Part shown: in pieces, positions 7,067 to 11,999 of the stretch
How positions within the stretch are numbered: position 1 is the stretch's first letter
How the letters are laid out: the number at the start of each line of letters is the position of its first letter
NCBI GenBank assembly: GCA_026986235.1
Contig: JALSOY010000136.1
Coordinates: 1 to 11,999, forward strand
Source: Caldifarciminota bacterium
Lineage (GTDB): Bacteria > Hydrothermota > Hydrothermia > B15-G9 > WFZT01
Direction of reading: 5' to 3'
Length of the DNA stretch: 11,999 nt
Notes under the pieces: generated by a model
Databases searched by the model: none
Seen by the model: the letters and a program-made list of their open reading frames with translations, nothing else
What the model was told of the DNA's origin: nothing
Translations under genes and position numbers: made by a program

Positions 7067-7468
7067 TCAGACCGGCTCTCCGGTGGAAGCTGAGAACTGG
7101 GAGCTCTTGAGCACCTGTTCTGCCTCTCTGGATGCACTTTTAAGCTGATAAAGGGCGAGTCCGAGTTTTACCGAGTTGTCCGCCACTGCAACGAGGGCAC
7201 CTTCATTGTCGAGGTTGTAGATAAAAACCGTCGCATCCGTCCCCCTTATCATCGTATCACTTAACTTTCCAAGTCCGATTTCATTTGCCGTTTTTTCAAG
7301 CGTGGAGAGCGCAAGACTGGAAACTGCGCTTACCTTTTCCTCGTCGAGAGTGGCGTTTGACATGGATGCGAGCGGGAGCCCGTCGATACTCACCACCATC
7401 ACTGTCTGAAAAGCGGGATTACCGTTTAAAATACTCTGCAGAATGTTCTCAAGTTTTGAAATATCCAT
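7067..7468 (-). CDS. Roadblock/LC7 domain protein (MglB-like)
   Basis: This 133-residue cytosolic protein consists almost entirely of one Roadblock/LC7 domain (about 5-115). It shows the typical VVSIDGLPLASMS strand turn, a central helix with AVSSLALSTLEKTANEIGLG, and strands DATVFIYNL and GALVAVAD followed by VKLGLALYQLK. Family members such as MglB dimerise and regulate small Ras-like GTPases (MglA) that set cell polarity and control pilus or gliding function. No GTPase gene is in this window. The ATG at 7468 has GGGAGG 6 bases upstream. It lies 25 bases after tRNA-Phe and 5 bases before the prepilin peptidase gene, so a role in pilus regulation is a reasonable inference. Confidence 0.85.
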   Translation of the reverse strand: MDISKLENILQSILNGNPAFQTVMVVSIDGLPLASMSNATLDEEKVSAVSSLALSTLEKTANEIGLGKLSDTMIRGTDATVFIYNLDNEGALVAVADNSVKLGLALYQLKSASREAEQVLKSSQFSASTGEPV

Positions 7469-7493
7469 ACTGAACCTCCCTGAAAATAAAAAG

Positions 7494-7566
7494 TGCCGGG
7501 GCCCAGAATCGAACTGGGGACACCGGGATTTTCAGTCCCGTGCTCTACCAACTGAGCTACCCCGGC
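7494..7566 (-). tRNA. tRNA-Phe (anticodon GAA)
   Basis: The 73-base cloverleaf is complete on the minus strand. The acceptor is GCCGGGG/CCCCGGC, the D arm GCTC...GAGC, the anticodon arm CGGGA-CTGAAAA-TCCCG with GAA at positions 34-36, and the T arm CCCAG-TTCGATT-CTGGG. The discriminator is A. The next bases are CTTTTT, so CCA is not encoded and must be added by nucleotidyltransferase, unlike the nearby tRNA-Leu. Translation of this region gives the familiar spurious peptide AGVAQLVEHG, which is not a gene. Confidence 0.97.
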
Positions 7567-7579
7567 AGGCTGGTTTTTA

Positions 7580-7608
7580 TTATTAAATAACAACTCCATC
7601 GGTGTCAA
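7580..7608 (-). promoter_or_regulatory. Putative promoter of tRNA-Phe, Roadblock and prepilin peptidase genes
   Basis: On the minus strand a perfect TTGACA (7608-7603) begins 2 bases after the stop of the SDR gene. TAATAA (7585-7580) follows after 17 bases. A start about 7 bases later would leave a leader of about 7 bases before the tRNA. The same box pair with the same spacing precedes tRNA-Leu on the opposite strand, which raises confidence. Confidence 0.65.
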
Positions 7609-7610
7609 CC

Positions 7611-8420
7611 TCAGATACCAGATATGTTCTCTCCACCGTCAACATTTATGACATTCCCGGTCATCCAGTAAAGGTCCGGGTGTGTGAGGACTGCGATTGC
7701 CTTCGCAACATCCTCCGGTGTTGTGAGTCTCCCTGAGGGATTAATTCTCAATACAAGTTCTATGATTTTTTCATGACCCGGGATTTTTCTGAGGGCAGGA
7801 GTATCTGTAACGCCAGCCCTTATGGCATTGGCAGTGATTCCCAGTGGAGCAAGCTCAAGAGCGAGCTGCCTGATGTGGCTTTCAAGGGCACATTTTGCCG
7901 CCGATACCGCCCCGTAATAACTCATGACCTTCTGTGAACCCGAACTCGTCATCGCAAAAATTCTCCCACCCTTCCTCATGAGCCCCCTCTCCACGAGATC
8001 CTGGGTCCAGTACACGAGAGTATTGGCCATAACTTCAAGTGTCATCATTAACTGGGTGGAATTTATCCTCTCTTCTCCGGTGAACTTTTTTAGAGTCCCA
8101 AATGCGAGGGAATGAAGGAGTACCCTGACCTGAGGATTGTCCTCCTGGGATTTTATTATACCTTCGATCTCCTCAATCACCTTTGCCCTCTTTTTGTCGT
8201 CCGCAGCGTTGATATTGAAAAATACAGCCTCCTTACCTGTACTTTTTATGAAATTGACGACTTCCTCAACATTTTTCATGGTGGCCTTACGGTCCAGGTG
8301 GACACCAAAAATGTTGAACCCGTTTTTGGCCAGCTCTCTTGCAGTGGCTGCACCAAAACCACTTGATGCTCCAAGTATTAACGCCCAGTCTCCCTCTGCC
8401 TTTACTCTTGACTTTTTCAT
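7611..8420 (-). CDS. SDR-family reductase, probably FabL/FabI-like enoyl-ACP reductase
   Basis: This 269-residue short-chain dehydrogenase/reductase probably reduces enoyl-ACP with NAD(P)H in the last step of fatty acid elongation. The dinucleotide motif is GASSGFG (17-23). The catalytic pair fits Y169 and K176, spaced Tyr-x6-Lys (YGAVSAAK) as in enoyl-ACP reductases rather than the Tyr-x3-Lys of classical SDRs. LLHSLAFG (101-108) recalls FabI. The segments KCALESHIRQLALELAPLG, GVTDTPALRKIPG and the ending GNVINVDGG recall FabL. The length is normal. There is no convincing ribosome site before the ATG at 8420; instead TTGAAA-17-TAAAAT places transcription initiation at or next to the ATG. It is transcribed divergently from tRNA-Leu. 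Another SDR substrate cannot be excluded, and no other fatty acid gene is in view. Confidence 0.8.
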   Translation of the reverse strand: MKKSRVKAEGDWALILGASSGFGAATARELAKNGFNIFGVHLDRKATMKNVEEVVNFIKSTGKEAVFFNINAADDKKRAKVIEEIEGIIKSQEDNPQVRVLLHSLAFGTLKKFTGEERINSTQLMMTLEVMANTLVYWTQDLVERGLMRKGGRIFAMTSSGSQKVMSYYGAVSAAKCALESHIRQLALELAPLGITANAIRAGVTDTPALRKIPGHEKIIELVLRINPSGRLTTPEDVAKAIAVLTHPDLYWMTGNVINVDGGENISGI

Positions 8421-8427
8421 ACTTTAC

Positions 8428-8456
8428 ATTTTAACCTTCATGCCCGATTCTTTCAA
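8428..8456 (-). promoter_or_regulatory. Putative promoter of the SDR gene (leaderless)
   Basis: Read on the minus strand, TTGAAA (8456-8451) and TAAAAT (8433-8428) are separated by exactly 17 bases; each differs from consensus at one position. Only 7 bases (GTAAAGT) lie between the -10 and the ATG at 8420, so the expected start falls at the A of the start codon. The region is back-to-back with the tRNA-Leu promoter; the two -35 boxes are 2 bases apart. Confidence 0.6.
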
Positions 8457-8458
8457 TA

Positions 8459-8487
8459 TTGACAACAGCTGTACGGTTAAATAATAA
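8459..8487 (+). promoter_or_regulatory. Putative promoter of the tRNA-Leu-glmS-yicC-gmk-ispG unit
   Basis: TTGACA (8459-8464) is followed after 17 bases by TAATAA (8482-8487); AATAAT one base further is an alternative -10 with 18-base spacing. Initiation about 7 bases on would give a leader of about 6 bases before tRNA-Leu. The layout matches the tRNA-Phe promoter. No other promoter or terminator is evident between here and the end of the window, where the genes overlap. Confidence 0.65.
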
Positions 8488-8499
8488 TTAAACCGATGT

Positions 8500-8587
8500 G
8501 CCGGAGTGGCGGAACTGGAAGACGCGGCGGATTCAAAATCCGCTGGTACCAAATACCGTGAGGGTTCGAATCCCTCCTCCGGCACCA
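8500..8587 (+). tRNA. tRNA-Leu (anticodon CAA)
   Basis: This is a class II tRNA with a long variable arm. The acceptor is GCCGGAG/CTCCGGC, the D arm GCG...CGC, the anticodon arm GCGGA-TTCAAAA-TCCGC with CAA at 34-36 (reads UUG), the variable stem GGTA-CCAAA-TACC, and the T arm GAGGG-TTCGAAT-CCCTC. The discriminator is A, and CCA is encoded (8585-8587). It ends 24 bases before the glmS ATG and is probably cut out of the glmS transcript. Confidence 0.97.
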
Positions 8588-8600
8588 GATAACTTCCTCA

Positions 8601-8608
8601 AGGAGGGG
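8601..8608 (+). promoter_or_regulatory. glmS ribosome binding site (decides the start)
   Basis: AGGAGGGG lies 3 bases before the ATG at 8612 (5 bases counted from the AGGAGG core). It fixes translation at MCGIVGYIG, whose Cys2 must become the N-terminus for activity. The longer open frame from 8498 runs through the tRNA and is not used. Confidence 0.9.
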
Positions 8609-8611
8609 AAA

Positions 8612-10435
8612 ATGTGTGGCATAGTCGGTTATATTGGTAACAAAGATGTTGACTCCGTTATCCTCGTCGGGCTTGAAAAGCTCGAATACAGGGGATACGA
8701 CTCCGCAGGTATCGCAGCCATTGACGAAGGAAAACTTTTTATCAGAAAGAGGAAGGGGAGAATCCTCGACCTCTACTCCCTCGTCAACGGTAAGCCCATA
8801 AGAGGCAAGATCGGTATCGGACACACCAGATGGGCAACCCACGGTAAGGTAACTGACGAAAACGCCCATCCTCATGTTGACTGCACCGGATCAGTTGCCG
8901 TAGTCCACAATGGAATAATTGAAAACTACATTGAATTGAAAGATGAACTCACCTCGCTCGGTCATAAGTTTGTCTCTGAAACTGACAGCGAGGTTATACC
9001 ACACCTGATAGAGGAGTATTACGAGGGTAACCTGCTTGAAGCCGTTCTGAAAACGGTGAACAAACTTCAGGGAGCCTTCGCATTTGTCGTAATTTCTGCA
9101 AAGGAACCCGACAAAATGATCGGAGTCCGATATGCTTCCCCCCTCATCCTTGGCATTGGTGACGATGAAATGCTCTTTGCCTCTGACATACCCGCCTTAC
9201 TTTCCCACACCAAAAGAATTATCACCCTTGAAGACGGAGATGTGGTACTTGCCACCCAGAAAGAGTATGAAATCTTTGATTTTGAGGGTAGGAAGAGAAG
9301 CCGTGATGTTACGGTGGTTACATGGGAAGCAGACATGGTGGAAAAAGAGGGCTTCCCTCACTACATGCTCAAAGAGATCCACGAACAGCCAAAAGTTTTC
9401 GTTAAAAACATAGCAAGTTACATAAAAGAGGGTGAGCCCCAGATCCTGAAAGATTTCAACTTAAGACGCATCCTTCTGAATAAGAATGAGTTTTTCATTC
9501 AGGCTTCAGGGACATCTCTCCACGCAGGTATGATAGGAACATACATGCTTCAGAATCTTGCGAGAATTAAAAGTCAGGCAGAGTACTCATCAGAATTCAG
9601 GTACAAAAATCCTGTTTTCGATCCCAGGACCCTGGTTGTCGCCATCAGCCAGTCAGGTGAGACAGCAGATACACTTGCAGGTGTGAGGCTTGCAAAGAGT
9701 AACGGTCTTGATGTTCTATCCATTGTTAATGTTCAGGAGAGCACCATTGCGAGGGAATCAGATTATGTAATCTACATAAACGCGGGACCTGAGATAGGCG
9801 TGGCATCAACGAAGGCCTACACTGCCCAGCTTTTGATCCTCGCACTCCTTTCACTTGAAATCGGCTACCTTAAAGGTTTTATCACGGACAGTCAGCTTGC
9901 GGACTATGTTAACGAACTCAAGGCACTACCTGAGAAGATGAGGAGTATTCTGGCAAAGGAGGCGCAGATACAGCATATAGCTGAGAAATTTTACAGCGCC
10001 AACAACTTCATGTTCCTCGGACGCGGTATCAATTTCCCAACTGCACTTGAAGGTGCATTAAAACTTAAAGAAATCTCATACATCCACGCAACAGGTTATG
10101 CCGCAGGGGAGATGAAACACGGTCCCATTGCACTGGTGGACGAAAACCTCCCCGTTGTGGTCGTTGCTCCCAGAACTTCCGTTTATTCCAAAACCATCTC
10201 CAACATTCAGGAGGTTCGTGCCCGTGGCGGCAGAATTATAATAGTGGCCACTGATGGCGATGAAAATGTAAGGGAATTTGGTGAGGAAATTATCTACATT
10301 CCGGAGACCTTTGAGATATTTACTCCAATTCTCTCAATTATTCCTTTACAATTACTCGCCTATCACATAGCGGTTCTAAGGAACTGCGATGTTGATAAAC
10401 CGAGAAATCTTGCCAAGAGCGTGACAGTAGAATGA
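8612..10435 (+). CDS. glmS: Glutamine-fructose-6-phosphate aminotransferase (isomerising)
   Basis: This 607-residue cytosolic enzyme makes glucosamine-6-phosphate from fructose-6-phosphate and glutamine, the entry step to UDP-GlcNAc, peptidoglycan and LPS. The class II glutaminase domain (2-about 240) has catalytic Cys2, HTRWATHG (71-78), HNGIIENY (99-106) and SETDSEV (122-128). Two SIS sugar-isomerase domains follow: ASGTS (298-302), SQSGETADT (346-354), EIGVASTKAYTAQ (394-406), KLKEISYIHA (484-493) and GEMKHGPIA (499-507). The C-terminus DKPRNLAKSVTVE is fully canonical. The length is normal. With only 24 bases between tRNA-Leu and the ATG there is no space for a glmS ribozyme. The stop shares ATGA with yicC. 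Confidence 0.98.
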   Translation: MCGIVGYIGNKDVDSVILVGLEKLEYRGYDSAGIAAIDEGKLFIRKRKGRILDLYSLVNGKPIRGKIGIGHTRWATHGKVTDENAHPHVDCTGSVAVVHNGIIENYIELKDELTSLGHKFVSETDSEVIPHLIEEYYEGNLLEAVLKTVNKLQGAFAFVVISAKEPDKMIGVRYASPLILGIGDDEMLFASDIPALLSHTKRIITLEDGDVVLATQKEYEIFDFEGRKRSRDVTVVTWEADMVEKEGFPHYMLKEIHEQPKVFVKNIASYIKEGEPQILKDFNLRRILLNKNEFFIQASGTSLHAGMIGTYMLQNLARIKSQAEYSSEFRYKNPVFDPRTLVVAISQSGETADTLAGVRLAKSNGLDVLSIVNVQESTIARESDYVIYINAGPEIGVASTKAYTAQLLILALLSLEIGYLKGFITDSQLADYVNELKALPEKMRSILAKEAQIQHIAEKFYSANNFMFLGRGINFPTALEGALKLKEISYIHATGYAAGEMKHGPIALVDENLPVVVVAPRTSVYSKTISNIQEVRARGGRIIIVATDGDENVREFGEEIIYIPETFEIFTPILSIIPLQLLAYHIAVLRNCDVDKPRNLAKSVTVE

Positions 10436-11301
10436 TAAGGAGTATGACAGGTTTCGGGAGGGCTCAGGAGGATGTAGAAAATTTTAAGCTAACTGTTGAA
10501 GTTGTCAGCCTCAACAGCAGGTTCCTTGACCTGCACATATATCTTCCTGAGTGCCTCGAACACATGGAAGGTGACATAAGAAGTGTAGTTCAGTCAAGTA
10601 TATCACGGGGCCTTGTAAAGGTGCGCGTGAAAATCGATAGACCCCCGGATTTTAAAGTCAGAATCAACACCACTTTACTTAAAGGTATCGTTGAAGAGAT
10701 CCAGAAGAGTGTAAAGGGCAATTACACGATAGATCTTGCAAGCCTGCTTTCGCTTCCAGGGGTTCTGGTGAGGGAAGAAGACATCAAGTTCGATAACAGG
10801 GAAAAGGTGATGGAAGTCCTAAAAAGGGCGCTCGAAGAAATGATAAAATCAAGAGAAATAGAGGGCGAAAAGATAAAAAAGGATGTAATAACGAGGCTCA
10901 GAAACATTAAGAAGCATCTAAAAAAGGTTGAACAGCTAAAAGAAGTTGAGATAGAAAGGAGAAAGGAAAAAGTCAGAGAATCCTTTGAGAAGTTGAAAGA
11001 GGAGGTGGGCGACGATCCACAGTTCGTTAACAGGATTAGCTCTGAACTCGTTTTCTGGGCAAACAAACTTGATGTGAACGAGGAGATTTCAAGAATCAGG
11101 GCCCACATAAAAAACATTGAGAATATTTTGAAAAATTCAAGAGAACCTGTGGGACGAAAACTCGATTTTTATGCCCAGGAGTTGCACAGAGAGATCACAA
11201 CCCTTTCCAATAAGAGTGTTGATGTTAATCTTATAAACCACACAATTTTGATGAGGGAGGAGGTGGAAAGGATAAAAGAACAGGTGAGGAACATTGAATG
11301 A
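10432..11301 (+). CDS. yicC: YicC/YloC family endoribonuclease
   Basis: This 289-residue protein matches the length of E. coli YicC (287). The N-terminal signature is MIRSMTGFGRA, followed by EVVSLNSRFLDL (23-34). The middle (about 125-190) is a charged coiled coil. The C-terminal DUF1732 part contains DVNEEISRIRAHIKNIENIL and the highly conserved GRKLDFYAQELHREITTLSNK (about 241-261), ending EEVERIKEQVRNIE. Family members form hexameric rings and cleave RNA, and have been tied to stationary-phase survival and small-RNA turnover. The gene overlaps glmS and gmk by 4 bases each. The yicC-gmk pairing is widespread in bacteria, so the order is expected; the lack of a strong ribosome site suggests coupling to glmS. 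Confidence 0.95.
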   Translation: MIRSMTGFGRAQEDVENFKLTVEVVSLNSRFLDLHIYLPECLEHMEGDIRSVVQSSISRGLVKVRVKIDRPPDFKVRINTTLLKGIVEEIQKSVKGNYTIDLASLLSLPGVLVREEDIKFDNREKVMEVLKRALEEMIKSREIEGEKIKKDVITRLRNIKKHLKKVEQLKEVEIERRKEKVRESFEKLKEEVGDDPQFVNRISSELVFWANKLDVNEEISRIRAHIKNIENILKNSREPVGRKLDFYAQELHREITTLSNKSVDVNLINHTILMREEVERIKEQVRNIE

Positions 11302-11915
11302 AGTTAAAAAGAGAGCCTTTTCTCATCGTTGTTTCTGCGCCCTCGGGATCCGGTAAAACCACTATTGTAAAGATGGTTTTAGGTAAACTTTCTGACCTCT
11401 TTTACTCCGTTTCAGCCACCACGAGGGGAAAAAGACCCGGCGAAGTTGATGGGAAAGACTACATCTTTGTGGATAAAGGTACATTTGAAGACTGGATAGA
11501 GAAGGGTAGAGTTGTGGAATGGGCAAAAATTTATGGTGAGTACTATGGAACTCCCAGAGATCCTATTGACAGGGCTCTTGGTGAGGGGAGAGATGTAATA
11601 CTTGATCTGGATATTCACGGGAAAAGGTCCCTTGAGGCACTTTATCCGGGACGGGTTGTCAGCATTTTCCTGATGCCTCCTTCGATTGTGGTTCTACACC
11701 AGAGACTCAGGGCCCGGGGTGCTGAAAGTGAGGAAAAGCTTGAACTAAGACTGAAACTCTCGAAAGAAGAGATGAAATGGGCTTATGAGTATGATTACAT
11801 CGTCATGAACGACATAAAGGAAGAAGCTGTTAAAAGGGTCCTTTGCATTATCGAAGCTGAGAGAATGAAGAGAAAAAGGATTTTGAATCTCAGGGATTTT
11901 ATCGATGAAAACTAA
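11298..11915 (+). CDS. gmk: Guanylate kinase
   Basis: This 205-residue cytosolic enzyme phosphorylates GMP to GDP with ATP in purine nucleotide synthesis and recycling. The P-loop is APSGSGKTT (14-22). The GMP-binding region is SATTRGKRPGEVDGKDYIFV (39-58) plus VEWAKIYGEYYGTP (73-86). The Walker B-like strand is VILDLDIHGK (100-109), where most family members read DIDVQG. The lid segment contains RLRARGAESEEKLELRL (136-152). The length is typical. The ATG at 11298 shares ATGA with yicC and has GAGGA about 7 bases upstream. The ispG start lies 11 bases inside its end. rpoZ, which often follows gmk, is not here. Confidence 0.97.
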   Translation: MKLKREPFLIVVSAPSGSGKTTIVKMVLGKLSDLFYSVSATTRGKRPGEVDGKDYIFVDKGTFEDWIEKGRVVEWAKIYGEYYGTPRDPIDRALGEGRDVILDLDIHGKRSLEALYPGRVVSIFLMPPSIVVLHQRLRARGAESEEKLELRLKLSKEEMKWAYEYDYIVMNDIKEEAVKRVLCIIEAERMKRKRILNLRDFIDEN

Positions 11916-11999
11916 GGTCGTAAGAATTGGAAGGGTAAAGATTGGAGGCGGTAATCCTGTTGCTGTTCAGTCCATGACCTCCTCTCTCACTCACGATGT
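11905..11999 (+). CDS. ispG: 4-hydroxy-3-methylbut-2-enyl-diphosphate synthase, N-terminal fragment
   Basis: The ATG at 11905 overlaps the gmk end by 11 bases and the frame is open to the window edge (31 codons). The visible sequence contains VVRIGRVKIGGGNPVAVQSM followed by TSSLTHD. This matches the IspG/GcpE start, where a V-x-V/I-G-x-V-x-I-G-G strand pair precedes the invariant VQSMT and a Thr-rich TxD turn. IspG is a 4Fe-4S enzyme of the MEP isoprenoid pathway; the cluster cysteines lie in the missing C-terminal part. The match is short but distinctive. No strong ribosome site is seen, so translation is likely coupled to gmk. Confidence 0.88.
   Translation, partial: MKTKVVRIGRVKIGGGNPVAVQSMTSSLTHD

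Noticed and set aside
7469..7493. Terminator after tRNA-Phe
   Set aside because: The CTTTTTATTTTC run has a T-rich part, but the only stem before it is the tRNA acceptor itself, and a good ribosome site for the next gene follows directly.
7426..7608. 60-codon minus-strand open frame
   Set aside because: It translates through tRNA-Phe (AGVAQLVEHG peptide), a known artefact.
8498..8611. 38-codon N-terminal extension of glmS
   Set aside because: It is a translation of tRNA-Leu (peptide of the MPEWRNWKTRR type). The ribosome site at 8601 and the need for Cys at position 2 fix the start at 8612.
8588..8611. glmS ribozyme or riboswitch upstream of glmS
   Set aside because: Only 24 bases separate the tRNA from the start codon, too short for the ribozyme, and no such core is visible.
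8477..8875. 132-codon minus-strand open frame
   Set aside because: It is antisense to glmS and tRNA-Leu, and its RRRDSNPHG part is a tRNA shadow.

Overview
The window looks like part of the chromosome of a diderm (outer-membrane) bacterium, probably a deep-branching or uncultivated lineage and perhaps a thermophile. The reasons are a PilQ-type secretin, moderate GC content, Lys/Glu-rich proteins, frequent AGA/AGG arginine codons and very tight gene packing. I cannot name a species. There is no mobile element, CRISPR array or clear rho-independent terminator, and no gene-free stretch longer than about 80 bases.

Region 1 (1-6435, minus strand) is one compact type IV pilus assembly operon. In transcription order it holds a TPR protein, a MshEN (GspE_N) domain fused to a DnaA-like AAA+ ATPase, a PilM-PilN fusion, PilO, PilP carrying an apparent AMIN domain, a short PilQ secretin without AMIN, and the first codons of an exported protein cut by the window edge. 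Nearly all junctions are 4-17 base overlaps, so translation is probably coupled. PilM-PilN and PilO form the inner-membrane platform, PilP bridges the periplasm and PilQ is the outer-membrane pore. No pilin, extension or retraction motor (PilB, PilT) or platform protein PilC lies in the window.

Region 2 (6432-7608, minus strand) holds tRNA-Phe, a Roadblock/LC7 (MglB-like) protein and a short prepilin peptidase that lacks the cysteine-rich methyltransferase region. All three probably start from one promoter just behind the next gene upstream.

Region 3 (7611-8420, minus strand) is an SDR protein most like FabL/FabI enoyl-ACP reductases. Its best promoter would give a leaderless mRNA.

Region 4 (8459-11999, plus strand) reads divergently: tRNA-Leu(CAA), glmS (cell wall and LPS amino sugar), yicC (endoribonuclease), gmk (GMP to GDP) and the start of ispG (MEP isoprenoid pathway), again with overlapping ends. 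Both tRNAs sit 24-25 bases ahead of a protein start codon and share a TTGACA-17-TAATAA promoter layout.

The strongest candidate for something new is the pilus operon. Three architectural rearrangements (MshEN+DnaA-like AAA+, PilM+PilN, and AMIN moved from PilQ to PilP) occur side by side with a methylase-less prepilin peptidase and a Roadblock protein. Together they suggest a streamlined, differently regulated pilus machine.
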